Of a stretch of DNA of 44,184 nucleotides, positions 32,297 through 40,373 are shown piece after piece (the first letter of the stretch is position 1; each line of letters starts with the position of its first letter). The translations under genes were made by a program, and so were the position numbers. Origin of the DNA: CAZVWQ01 sp964631275 (GTDB taxonomy: Bacteria > Patescibacteriota > JACMRA01). The notes beneath the pieces are model-generated. The model had not been told where the DNA came from and did not search any database. It worked only from the letters and a program-made list of their open reading frames with translations. The stretch lies in NCBI GenBank assembly GCA_964631275.1, contig CAZVWQ010000010.1, forward strand, positions 1-44,184, read 5' to 3'.

Positions 32297-33214
32297 TTAT
32301 AGTTTTAGGTATCTTTGGATAGTTAAATAGCTAGTCAAGACTCCTATCAAAGTACCAAAAATTAGAGTAGCACCAATAGTCAAATATATCTGCAAACCTA
32401 GGTCACTAGCTGCACTTGGAGCAAAGGTTGTTCCTAAAATATACCTCTGAATCTGAGGTAAAATTATTCCTAAAAGCGGAACAAACACAAGAATAACAAT
32501 TGTAGCACTAATCAGATTATAATAGACTCCTTCGGCTACAAAAGGCATTCTAATATAATTGTTGGTTGCTCCTACAAGTCTCATAATTTCTATTTCTTCT
32601 CTATGAGAGTAAATAGTTATCCTCAAGATATTAGCCATTACCAAAATTGATATCGAAGCAAAAACTATAACCAAAGCTACAACAACAATCCTAATAAAAC
32701 GATTTACAGATTTTAGATTATCTACTAATTCTTGGTTTTTTGGAATTTGCTCCCAAATATCATCTATGTCATTTATGGTAATTTCGTTCATACCTTGGAT
32801 AACAAGACCATAATCTTCTGGTTTTTCAGGAACTACTTGAATAAACCTAAAAAAAATATCGCCAGTAAAGCTATCTAATAAATTCTGCCCTAAGGTATCT
32901 TTATTTGATTCTAGGAAATCTTCTTTTGACATTTCTTTATCAAAATATCTAACCTCTTGAGAGTTTACACCATCTAAAGATTCTATAATAGTCACTAATT
33001 CTGGAATTCTCTCTTCTGGAAATTTATCGCTAATGAGGGCTCTGATAGTAATTAAGTTATCCAAATTGTCTACAGTGTAACTAACAGTTGTAGACATTAT
33101 AGCAATTAGAGCTACTGAACCAAAGCTGACTGTAAGCACAGAGATGGCTGTAACTGACAACCATATTGTACGAGTAAGGTTTTTAAACCCTTCAAAAATA
33201 GCTCTTTGTAACAT
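32297..33214 (-). CDS. ftsX: Cell-division protein FtsX
   Basis: The membrane partner of the FtsE ATPase, which relays divisome state to peptidoglycan hydrolases outside the cell. At 305 residues it has the expected layout: a short cytoplasmic start, helix 1 (about 20-43), an extracellular domain (about 45-168) with the usual DGVNSQEVRYFDKEMSKEDF, then three helices (about 172-196, 222-246 and 273-297). The cytoplasmic coupling segment IYSHREEIEIMRLVGATNNYIRMPF is strongly conserved. ftsE is not adjacent, unlike in most bacteria. M23 peptidases in this window (12.3 and 25.3 kb) are plausible targets of FtsEX control, which is inference. A promoter lies 11 bp before the ATG. Confidence 0.95.
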   Translation of the reverse strand: MLQRAIFEGFKNLTRTIWLSVTAISVLTVSFGSVALIAIMSTTVSYTVDNLDNLITIRALISDKFPEERIPELVTIIESLDGVNSQEVRYFDKEMSKEDFLESNKDTLGQNLLDSFTGDIFFRFIQVVPEKPEDYGLVIQGMNEITINDIDDIWEQIPKNQELVDNLKSVNRFIRIVVVALVIVFASISILVMANILRITIYSHREEIEIMRLVGATNNYIRMPFVAEGVYYNLISATIVILVFVPLLGIILPQIQRYILGTTFAPSAASDLGLQIYLTIGATLIFGTLIGVLTSYLTIQRYLKL

Positions 33215-33225
33215 AAATATTGACT

Positions 33226-33254
33226 AATATGATAAAAATCTAAAAATAAGTCAA
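33226..33254 (-). promoter_or_regulatory. Promoter for ftsX, near-leaderless
   Basis: On the minus strand TTGACT (33254-33249), a 17-bp spacer and CATATT (33231-33226). The predicted start lies about 5 nt before the ATG at 33214. Confidence 0.6.
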
Positions 33255-33401
33255 GAGATATAAATAATAAGTATTTTCTAAAAATAAGTTTTTTGAAGTT
33301 CAGTAAGATAAAAAAGTTTAAAAATATAAATATATTAGTTTATTTTTGAGATATTTTTGATTAATGATCAAATTTGCTTTACAAATTGAAATTGTTAAAA
33401 T

Positions 33402-33553
33402 TAGTCTTATCCTAAAACTTAAAGAAATAAGCCATTTTTTATTTATTTAATCAAAAAAATGCTGAATTTGTGAAACTTATCACACTTACCACTTTTACTT
33501 TATTTAATCAAAAAAAATAAAGATTTTTGAAAAGTTTTGAGATATGGTCATTA
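33402..33553 (+). repeat. Long family B-like element with internal direct repeat
   Basis: Bounded by TA. The left end GTCTTATCCTAAAACTTA and right end AAAGTTTTGAGATATGGTCA match family B termini, but the interior is longer (152 bp in all). Inside, TTTATTTAATCAAAAAAA occurs twice, at 33442 and 33499. It lies in the 653-bp gap between ftsX and murC, together with A5. The rest of that gap is AT-rich spacer. Confidence 0.5.
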
Positions 33554-33711
33554 AAAATTTTGTTACTAGCCTTACCAGAATTTTGCACAAATGCTATATC
33601 AAGTCTTTTTGGATATAGATAAGTCTATAGGTGTACTTTTTGAGCAATTTGGCTGAAATTACTTTTTTAGAATAAGTTAATTGTATACTCTTTCTATAAT
33701 TTATTTACAAC

Positions 33712-33824
33712 ATACCCTTTGGGCTAATTGTTACAGTAATTATCTGTTAAAAATTTAACTTAAATAAAGATTTATCTCCTTACGAAGAACCAAATTTTGG
33801 GTAATAGTAAACGGATTGGGTATA
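33712..33824 (+). mobile_element. Family A repeat, copy A5 (full length)
   Basis: A 113-bp copy very close to A6. The left end TACCCTTTGGGCTAATTGTT and right end AATAGTAAACGGATTGGGTA form an imperfect inverted repeat (TACCC, then TTAC after 22 bp, 14 of 22 matching). The centre ACGAAGAACCAAATTTTGGG is identical in A5 and A6. It lies 44 bp beyond the murC stop. Confidence 0.75.
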
Positions 33825-33867
33825 AAAATATAAATTTTACCAATAAATTGAGTAAAAACAGGATAAA

Positions 33868-35127
33868 CTATTGATTTATTTGATCTAAATTTTTCCTTAA
33901 CCAGTTGTCGATTGTGCCTGCTCCCATAAAAATTAAGGTTTGGTTTTTTTTAAGTTCTAATTGTAAATTTTTAATCAAATCTTTATCTAGATCAGCTTGA
34001 ATAACACTCGGGTGCTTACTAAATTTGGATAAATCTTTAGGGCTGATAATTTCTAGATTTGGATTTTCACGAGTTAGATAAGTTGGTAGCCAATAAACTT
34101 TTTTAGCTAAATAAAAAACTTTAGCATATTGCTCTTTGATTTCGTGTTGACGAATATTCTGATGAGGCTGATAAATAACTATAATCTCAGAAACAAGCTC
34201 ACTAGCCAATTGCAAGGTAGCTTTGATTTCGGTTGGATGATGAGCGTAGTCAGTATAGATATTTTTTGCTAGTTTCTCAAATCTTCTTTGACTGCCAGGA
34301 AATTTATTTAGGATTTTTAAAGTTTCGATCTTCAAAATTTGTCTAAAAAACTCTCTGACCAAAAAAGCATTTTGACGGTTATGGACTCCTGGGATTTGAA
34401 TCTCTTGAATTTCTTTTTGAGTTTTGGTTTTAATAAAAATATTATCTTTTCTAAGGTTGGTTTGTTTTAAATCTGAGTCATAAATAAAAATATTCCTTTG
34501 AATTTTGTTTAGAAATTTATTAAAAGCTTGAAAATAATCTTCAGAACTTAAGTAAGTATCTGGATGGTCATATTCTAAGCTAGTAATGATTATACAAGCT
34601 GGAGTATAGCTCAAAAAATTCCTATCAAATTCATCTGTTTCTAAAACAAAATATTTACTACTAGGATGGTATTCGGCGTTTCGTCCCCAGCTAAGTCCAG
34701 TGCCTATAAGATAGCTTACAGGAATTTTTAATTGCTTAAAAGTCCAAACCATCATAGACGTGGTTGTGGTTTTACCATGAGTTCCAGCTATAGCTACTAG
34801 TTGTAGGTTTTTGGCTTTAATCAGATAGTTAAGAAAATCATCTCGCTTAGAGATTTTGATTTTTTGATTCTGGCAAAAGATAAATTCTGAGTGTAAATTA
34901 TTAATAGAAGAGGTATGAATAAACCAATTAATTGGATTTTTATTATGAATTTTTTTAATATTTTCTAGGCTTTGCTCAAAGCTGATTTTCGCTTTTCTGA
35001 AGATTAAAGACTCGGTAGTTAAGCTAGGATGCAAGTCTGAACCAGAAACCTCAAAACCCATATCTAAGGCCAAATTAGCAATTCCACTCATACCTGAACC
35101 ACCAATTCCAGAAATAAAAATATGCAT
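33868..35127 (-). CDS. murC: UDP-N-acetylmuramate--L-alanine ligase
   Basis: Adds L-Ala to UDP-MurNAc in cytoplasmic peptidoglycan synthesis. Domain order is Rossmann (FISGIGGSGMSGIA, 4-17), ATPase with the P-loop GTHGKTTTTSM (115-125), EFDRNFL and HPDTYL, a central GVHNRQNA, and a C-terminal ligase domain with PGSQRRFE, DYAHHPTEI and the YQPH motif. At 419 residues it is a little shorter than typical MurC (~450-480). The YQPHQNIRQHE stretch replaces the more usual FQPHRYTR. The related Mpl ligase shares these motifs, but the length and N-terminus favour MurC. It is alone here: no other mur genes are adjacent. It is divergent from the Trx-TrxB gene, with a promoter abutting the ATG. Confidence 0.92.
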   Translation of the reverse strand: MHIFISGIGGSGMSGIANLALDMGFEVSGSDLHPSLTTESLIFRKAKISFEQSLENIKKIHNKNPINWFIHTSSINNLHSEFIFCQNQKIKISKRDDFLNYLIKAKNLQLVAIAGTHGKTTTTSMMVWTFKQLKIPVSYLIGTGLSWGRNAEYHPSSKYFVLETDEFDRNFLSYTPACIIITSLEYDHPDTYLSSEDYFQAFNKFLNKIQRNIFIYDSDLKQTNLRKDNIFIKTKTQKEIQEIQIPGVHNRQNAFLVREFFRQILKIETLKILNKFPGSQRRFEKLAKNIYTDYAHHPTEIKATLQLASELVSEIIVIYQPHQNIRQHEIKEQYAKVFYLAKKVYWLPTYLTRENPNLEIISPKDLSKFSKHPSVIQADLDKDLIKNLQLELKKNQTLIFMGAGTIDNWLRKNLDQINQ

Positions 35128-35133
35128 AAAATA

Positions 35134-35162
35134 ATTTTGTTTATCTTATAAAGTTTTGTAAA
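35134..35162 (-). promoter_or_regulatory. Possible promoter for murC, leaderless
   Basis: On the minus strand TTTACA (35162-35157), a 17-bp spacer and CAAAAT (35139-35134; 4 of 6). The -10 ends 6 bp before the ATG, so transcription would begin at or next to the start codon. Confidence 0.45.
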
Positions 35163-35207
35163 GATAGATATAGATATAGCTATCCCATACTAAATTTAGA
35201 TAAGTTA

Positions 35208-35492
35208 TAGAACTTGTCCGATTGGATGCCTTTTATAAAAAAGATTTTAGTTTTTAATTATTTCAAAAATTGTAATTTAGAGTTTCTTCCAACCTAGTAT
35301 TTTAGATTTTCTTATTCAAAATTAGACCCTTTGGACTAATTGTTCGGTAATTACCAGTTAAGAATTTAGCTTAAACAAGGTTTTATCTCTTTACGAAGAA
35401 CCAAATTTTGGGTAATAGTAAACGGATTGGGTATAACTACAAACGGCTTCTTAATTTTTAGTTTAGATAGTAAAAAATTTTAAACGGGCTTT
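35208..35492 (+). mobile_element. Family C copy C5, interrupted by A6
   Basis: The left part (35208-35322) and right part (35436-35492) align with uninterrupted C1 and C4: TTTCAAAAATTGTAATTTAG, TAGTATTTTAGATTTTCTTA and, after the insert, CTTCTTAATTTTTAGTTTAG. The left terminus reads GAACTTGTCC and the right terminus CGGGCTTTGG. It occupies most of the 540-bp gap between murC and the Trx-TrxB gene. Confidence 0.75.
35323..35435 (+). mobile_element. Family A copy A6 nested in C5
   Basis: A 113-bp family A copy flanked by TA on each side (CAAAAT-TA before it and TA-ACTACAAACGG after it). The uninterrupted equivalent in C1 reads CCAAAATCAACTACACACAG. One TA is thus duplicated at the junction. 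It is the best-preserved evidence of movement in the window. Confidence 0.8.
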
Positions 35493-35586
35493 GGTTTTAT
35501 GTAAAAATTTCAAAGTTTTTAGAAAAACAAATCAAAGCTAATTAAGGATATAGTCAAAAATATTAATTTAATTAACCTTAAGTCTC

Positions 35587-35615
35587 TTGACAATCTTTAG
35601 TATATTTTTTATACT
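35587..35615 (+). promoter_or_regulatory. Strong promoter for Trx-TrxB gene
   Basis: TTGACA (35587-35592), a 17-bp spacer and TATACT (35610-35615). Predicted start near 35622, with a leader of about 46 nt and no Shine-Dalgarno site. Confidence 0.8.
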
Positions 35616-35667
35616 TAGTTCAAATATTAAAGTTTTATTTAAATTAAATAAATAAAAAAACAAATTT

Positions 35668-37038
35668 ATGGCCATTAATCAAATTAAAAATCTTGAAGAA
35701 TTTGAAGAGTTAATTAAAAATTCTAACAATTATTGTGTAATTGACTTTTATGCTGATTGGTGTGGGCCATGCAAGGTTATGGCTCCTATCTTTGAGAATA
35801 TTAGCCAATCAAAAGAACTTAAAGAAATCAAATTTATTAAAATTGACAGAGACAAAAATACTAATTTAATTAAAAAATACAATTTTGAAATACCTACGAT
35901 ACCTAGATTTTTTTTGGTTAAATTCAATGCTAATGGGGAATTTGATAAAAGCAACATAATTAAAGAACTTGGTGGAAGTCAAAGTCAAACTGATATGACT
36001 AATCAAATCTTAGAAGTCCTAGGAAAAAGCAAAATCTCTTTAAACTCTAAAGAAAAAGAAACCTCAAAAACCCAAAAAGTAGCTATTATAGGTTCTGGAC
36101 CAAGTGGCTTGACTGCTGGAATTTATACCTCTAGAGCTCAGTTAGATACTACAATTTATCTCGGAATGCAACCTGGTGGGCAATTAACTACAACTACCGA
36201 AATTGAAAACTTTCCTGGAGCCTGGAATTCTGAAACTAAACAGGGAATGATGGGTCCTGATCTAATGCAACTAATCCAAAAACAAGCTGAACACTTTGGA
36301 GCCAAAACTAGACTAGAAGAAGTTAAAAAAATTGAATCAATTGGTAGTAATAAATTCCAAGTAACTAGTTCCAGTGGTCAAGAAACTTACGATGCAGTTA
36401 TCATAGCCTCTGGTGCTTCTGCTAGATATTTAGGTCTAGAAGGTGAAGAAAAATTTGTAGGTAAAGGTTATCATAGCTGTGCTACTTGTGATGGGTTCTT
36501 TTATAGAGACAAAGAAATTGCTGTAGTTGGCGGTGGAGATAGTGCTATGGAAGAAGCTAATTTTTTAACCAAATTTGCAAAGAAAGTCTATTTGATACAT
36601 CGTCGAGACGAATTTAAAGCTTCTAAGATAATGCTAGAAAGAGCCAAAAAAAATCCAAAAATCGAGATCATGACTTTCAAAAAAATTATACAATTTGTTG
36701 GAGAAGAAAAAATAGATTATGTGATCCTAGAAGATATCAAAACTGGTAAAAAATCTGAGCTTCAAGTAGAAGGTGTATTTGTAGCTATTGGACATATTCC
36801 AAATTCTGGGTTTATAGGTAATCTTTTAGACAAAGACAAGGCTGGTTATCTAATTCCACAGTGGAAAGTCTCTCCAGAGTATCGAGTTAGTAAATATGAC
36901 ACAGCCACCAAAATTCCTGGAGTTTTTGTCGCTGGAGATATCGAAGATACTACTTATCGACAAGCTATCACTGCTGCTGGAGACGGGTGCAGAGCCGCTA
37001 TGGACACCGAAAAGTGGCTAGAAGAAGTAGGTAGCTAA
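35668..37038 (+). CDS. Thioredoxin-thioredoxin reductase fusion protein
   Basis: A 456-residue fusion with thioredoxin at the N-terminus (1-118) and NADPH-thioredoxin reductase at the C-terminus (135-456). The thioredoxin part has active-site WCGPC (31-35) and the cis-proline loop EIPTIP (74-79). The reductase part has the FAD motif IIGSGPSG (140-147), redox CATC (271-274), the NADPH motifs GGGDSA (288-293) and HRRDEFKAS (311-319), and the C-terminal FAD motif GVFVAGD. A polar linker of about 20 residues (SKISLNSKEKETSKTQK) joins them. All catalytic residues are present, so electrons could pass from NADPH to the attached thioredoxin and on to targets. The well-known mycobacterial fusion has the opposite order. 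The strong promoter suggests constitutive expression. Confidence 0.95.
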   Translation: MAINQIKNLEEFEELIKNSNNYCVIDFYADWCGPCKVMAPIFENISQSKELKEIKFIKIDRDKNTNLIKKYNFEIPTIPRFFLVKFNANGEFDKSNIIKELGGSQSQTDMTNQILEVLGKSKISLNSKEKETSKTQKVAIIGSGPSGLTAGIYTSRAQLDTTIYLGMQPGGQLTTTTEIENFPGAWNSETKQGMMGPDLMQLIQKQAEHFGAKTRLEEVKKIESIGSNKFQVTSSSGQETYDAVIIASGASARYLGLEGEEKFVGKGYHSCATCDGFFYRDKEIAVVGGGDSAMEEANFLTKFAKKVYLIHRRDEFKASKIMLERAKKNPKIEIMTFKKIIQFVGEEKIDYVILEDIKTGKKSELQVEGVFVAIGHIPNSGFIGNLLDKDKAGYLIPQWKVSPEYRVSKYDTATKIPGVFVAGDIEDTTYRQAITAAGDGCRAAMDTEKWLEEVGS

Positions 37039-37244
37039 AAGCTTACCTTTTTATTCATAAAAACCTTGTCATACTAAACATAAACTAATTTTTGGTCTTT
37101 GATGTGAGATTGAGTTATTGAGTTAGTGTATGAGACATACTTTAAGGGCTTCAGTTTTTGTGCTTTGTTGTCAATACATTTAACTTTGGCGGTTATCAAC
37201 TTTACAAAAAAACCAAAAGAGTATATTTTCTCTTCAAGAAGCGT

Positions 37245-37258
37245 CTCGTCCAGACGAG
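37245..37258. other. Perfect palindrome upstream of glycan operon
   Basis: CTCGTC-CA-GACGAG, a 6-bp perfect inverted repeat that is GC-rich in an AT-rich spacer (37039-37297) and 40 bp before the first start codon of the glycan operon. It could be an operator for a dimeric repressor or an RNA hairpin in the leader. No T tract follows, so a terminator is unlikely. Confidence 0.45.
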
Positions 37259-37297
37259 TAAATAAGTCGATCTTTTTTGGTGTTTATTACAAATTTT

Positions 37298-38113
37298 ATG
37301 CCTTTAGTTTCAGTTATTGTACCAACTAAGAACTCTGAGAGATTTTTGGAAAAATGCTTAGAATCAATAAAGAAGCAAACCTTTCAAGATTTTGAATTGA
37401 TTGTGGTTGATAATTTTTCTACTGACAGAACTCCAGAAATTGCAAAAAAATATACAGATAAGTTTTTTCAAAAAGGTCCAGAGAGATCAGCTCAAGTTAA
37501 CTATGGTGTAAGCAAGGCTGAAGGAAAGTATATTTACAAGGTAGACTCAGATTTTTTATTAGACTCAAAGGTCATAGAGCAATGCGTTTTAGAAGTGCAA
37601 AAAGGTTTTGATGCTATCGTAGTTCACAATAGCCCTGATATTTCAGTTAGTTTTTTGGCTAGAGTTAGAGATTTTGAAGTTGATATGTACAAATATGATC
37701 TGACCCACTCCTCAGCTAGGTTTGTAAAAAAAGAAGTCTATCAAAAAATTGGTGGTTTTAACCCTGAGATTACAGCTGGAGAAGACTACGATTTTCAGAA
37801 TAAACTAAATAAAGGAGGTTTTAAAACTGGATTTATAGAGGCTGAAGCTATGCACCTTGACGAACCAAAGGATAGAGAGTTTTTCAAACTCATGAAGAAA
37901 TTCTTTAGATATGGTGTGGACTCTAGCAATTATGTTAGAAATAACTCTGACCAGGTTGGAAAGCAAACCTTTCGCACAGTTTATTTTAAATACTGGAAAA
38001 AATTTATCGCCAAGCCGCATCTAGCAATTGGATTTTTGATATATATGTTTAGTAAATATTTATTTGGAGGTTTAGGACTTGTATATGGAAAGTTAAAACC
38101 AAATAATGCCTAA
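37298..38113 (+). CDS. Family 2 (GT-A) glycosyltransferase, 271 aa
   Basis: An inverting sugar transferase, the first gene of a four-gene glycan operon. I start it at the ATG 37298 (MPLVSVIVPTKNS), the standard GT2 opening. An upstream in-frame TTG adds seven odd residues. Motifs are FLEKCLESIKKQTFQDFELIVVDNFSTD (nucleotide-sugar site) and the metal-binding DSDFLLD (DxD), followed by GGFNPEITAGEDYDF carrying the catalytic-region ED. A short, weakly hydrophobic C-terminal helix (HLAIGFLIYMFSKYLFGGLGLV) may dock to the membrane. It overlaps the next gene by 8 bp. Confidence 0.92.
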   Translation: MPLVSVIVPTKNSERFLEKCLESIKKQTFQDFELIVVDNFSTDRTPEIAKKYTDKFFQKGPERSAQVNYGVSKAEGKYIYKVDSDFLLDSKVIEQCVLEVQKGFDAIVVHNSPDISVSFLARVRDFEVDMYKYDLTHSSARFVKKEVYQKIGGFNPEITAGEDYDFQNKLNKGGFKTGFIEAEAMHLDEPKDREFFKLMKKFFRYGVDSSNYVRNNSDQVGKQTFRTVYFKYWKKFIAKPHLAIGFLIYMFSKYLFGGLGLVYGKLKPNNA

Positions 38114-39275
38114 AACAATTACCATTATTGCCAATGGTTTTACTAAAAAAAATGTTAGTGGTGGTGATAAAAACTTTATTGAAATAGCAAAGTACATTCT
38201 GTATAAAAAAAAGTACAATATAGAAATTATTACTCACCCAATTGGCAAAATTGTTTGTCAGCAAAATATACCTGAAAAAATATCGTACAAGCTAACTGAT
38301 AACTATTCTAAATCTCTAGAAAATCCCTTAAAAATTATCTGGTGGTATCTAAAAAGAGGTTATGAAACGAGCAAAATAGTCAAAGAAAAAAATTCTACCT
38401 TCATTCTAGCCAGCGACTTCTACTGTGATACTTTGTCATTATTTTCTCTCAAAAAAAAATCAAAAGTAGTTATTTTCAACATGGTGGCTCGTAATCCGTT
38501 TTATGGCTATAAGCAAAAAATGCATTTTCCTGATTTATCTGAAATTCACTATTTCTTAAGTAATCTCTTGACTTTCTCTTTGCTTAATATATTTGCCAAT
38601 TCCAAAAATACAAAAATTGTTGCCACCGCTAAAAATATAGAAGCTGATCTAAGAAATAGTATTCTAAAAAAAACTTTAAAAGAAAAAATAAAAGTAATTA
38701 ATTATGGCTCTGACATAGAAGAATTTGAAAAGATTAAAAATTTACCTAACAAAGATACTGATTTTGTCTGGATTGGTAGAAATCATCCTCAAAAAGGCTT
38801 AGAAGATCTCAAAAAAATTCTATTAATATTTAGATCCAAAAAAACAGATTTTAGCATAAAAATAATTGGAGATTTAGGAAAATCTTTCGAGGATTTTGTA
38901 GTCCAAAATAATTTACAAGAAAATGTTTTTCTAACAGGTAAACTATTTAATCAAGAAAAAATAAAAGCTTTAGCTAGTTCTAAAGTTTTCCTTTTTACAT
39001 CACATTTTGAAAGTTTTGGAATTGTAGTTTTGGAGAATTTTTTGGTTAAGAACTTGGTTATTGGCTACAGAATCCCTTCTAGTTTATATAATTTTGGTGA
39101 GCGACTAGAGCTAATTCAAAATTTTGATTATCAGCAGTTTGCCTTTACAGCCTTAGAAAAAATTGAGTCTTTAGACAGAAATAAAAAAATACTTAATGAT
39201 AATTATAAATTTGCTATAGGTTTTAGTTGGGCAAAAACTGGCCAAGCATATCTAGAAATAATTGAAAATTTCTAA
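38106..39275 (+). CDS. Family 4 (GT-B) glycosyltransferase, 389 aa
   Basis: A second glycosyltransferase of the operon. The N-terminal domain is divergent (FTKKNVSGGDKNFIEIAKYI). The donor domain has KVINYGSDIEEFEKI, VWIGRNHPQKGLEDLKKIL, FSIKIIGDLG, NVFLTGKLFNQEKIKALASS and the EGLGL-type site as SHFESFGIVVLENFLVKNLVIGY with its conserved glutamate. It is soluble or peripherally bound, without a clear membrane helix. Start and stop overlap or nearly touch both neighbours (8 bp overlap upstream, 6 bp gap downstream), so the genes are certainly co-transcribed. Sugar specificity cannot be read. Confidence 0.9.
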   Translation: MPKTITIIANGFTKKNVSGGDKNFIEIAKYILYKKKYNIEIITHPIGKIVCQQNIPEKISYKLTDNYSKSLENPLKIIWWYLKRGYETSKIVKEKNSTFILASDFYCDTLSLFSLKKKSKVVIFNMVARNPFYGYKQKMHFPDLSEIHYFLSNLLTFSLLNIFANSKNTKIVATAKNIEADLRNSILKKTLKEKIKVINYGSDIEEFEKIKNLPNKDTDFVWIGRNHPQKGLEDLKKILLIFRSKKTDFSIKIIGDLGKSFEDFVVQNNLQENVFLTGKLFNQEKIKALASSKVFLFTSHFESFGIVVLENFLVKNLVIGYRIPSSLYNFGERLELIQNFDYQQFAFTALEKIESLDRNKKILNDNYKFAIGFSWAKTGQAYLEIIENF

Positions 39276-39281
39276 TTAAAT

Positions 39282-40373
39282 ATGAAAAATCAGAAAATTC
39301 TAATAATAGGATCTTATGGGAGAGGTAATATTGGAGATGATGCTTTTTTAGTAGTTCTCTATAAATTCTTCAAAGATAAATATCAAATTATAATTAATTC
39401 TGCTGGAGATAGTAGACTACCATCTGAGGTGGAGGATAAAGTTCAAACTTTAGATACTAACTTTTTTTCTAAACCTTTAGTAAAAATTAAAACTTTGTTT
39501 CAAATCAAGGCTATAGTTTATGGAGGTGGTAATCTTTGGCTTAGTTTGATTGGTGAAAAGCTGCCTAACCGGAACCTCTGGAAAATGGTCTTTGTTAATT
39601 TTATAGCCAAAGTCTTAGGTAAAAAAATTTATTACCTTGGTTGTGGTGTAGCTGAATTAGACTCTCGATCTTTACGAATAGCCAAACTATCTGCTAACTT
39701 AGCTGACTTTATTGTCTTTAGAGACAAAGATTCTAGCCAAAGACTAGGTCTAAAAAAATATAAATATAAGGTCTTGCCTGATCTTACAACCAACTTACTT
39801 CCAGAAAAATTACAATCGAAAGAAAACAAAAATAAGATTAAAAAGGTAATAATTTCTATACTATATCATGTGCCAGATCCGGAGTTTAACTTTCCTAAAC
39901 TTGTAGATAGTTTAGCTAGGATAATTAATAAGAACCAAGATAAACAATTTATTTTGCTACCTATGATGATTTCGAATAATTTAGATCAAGATGATCTTTG
40001 GGCCTGTAAACAATTATCCAAAAAGTTAGAAAAATCTAATTATGAAATTTTCGATGGATCTTCTCTAGAAGATTATTTACAAGTTTTAAAAGAAGCTGAT
40101 CTTACTGTTGGAACACGACTGCACTCCAACATTCTATCTTTTATTTCAGGGACTCCTTCAATCGGGATAGCCTATAGAGAAAAGGTTCAAGCTTTCTTTG
40201 ACTCAAATAATCTCAGTAATTATTGCATAAATATGGATAATTTGGATAATTTGGATAAGATTTGGGAAAATATTCAAGATGAAATAACTATCTATAATCA
40301 GAAATTGACTACAATTAGAAAAAACATGCTTAAAAAGGTAAAAGAGTTTATAGAAATTGTTGATAAAATATGA
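39282..40373 (+). CDS. Polysaccharide pyruvyl transferase family protein (CsaB-like)
   Basis: Belongs to the PS_pyruv_trans family: it opens ILIIGSYGRGNIGDDAFL, with YGGGNLWLS, YYLGCGVAEL, a middle FIVFRDKDSSQRLG, and the C-terminal TVGTRLHSNILSFISGTPSIGIAYREKVQAFF. The RLH and GIAY(R)EK motifs are the family hallmark. Characterised members such as CsaB add pyruvate ketals to wall glycans, which lets SLH-domain S-layer proteins bind. Some relatives act as sugar-1-phosphate or other transferases. The four-base overlap ATGA with the next gene, and the position after two glycosyltransferases, fit a surface-glycan pathway. It has a small tandem repeat GGATAATTT encoding MDNLDNLDK. It ends in TGA. 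Confidence 0.88.
   Translation: MKNQKILIIGSYGRGNIGDDAFLVVLYKFFKDKYQIIINSAGDSRLPSEVEDKVQTLDTNFFSKPLVKIKTLFQIKAIVYGGGNLWLSLIGEKLPNRNLWKMVFVNFIAKVLGKKIYYLGCGVAELDSRSLRIAKLSANLADFIVFRDKDSSQRLGLKKYKYKVLPDLTTNLLPEKLQSKENKNKIKKVIISILYHVPDPEFNFPKLVDSLARIINKNQDKQFILLPMMISNNLDQDDLWACKQLSKKLEKSNYEIFDGSSLEDYLQVLKEADLTVGTRLHSNILSFISGTPSIGIAYREKVQAFFDSNNLSNYCINMDNLDNLDKIWENIQDEITIYNQKLTTIRKNMLKKVKEFIEIVDKI

Noticed and set aside
3448..35667. CRISPR array made by the dispersed repeats
   Set aside because: The repeats are not regularly spaced, vary in length, occur in both orientations in separate gaps, and there are no cas genes.
37126..37329. 67-codon frame before the GT2 gene
   Set aside because: It overlaps the GT2 start and the palindrome, has no ribosome binding site, and has low-complexity composition.
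23866..40373. Recoding of UGA as glycine or tryptophan, as in Gracilibacteria/Absconditabacteria
   Set aside because: No in-frame UGA occurs inside any conserved gene, Trp is UGG, and dusB and the CsaB-like gene end naturally at UGA.
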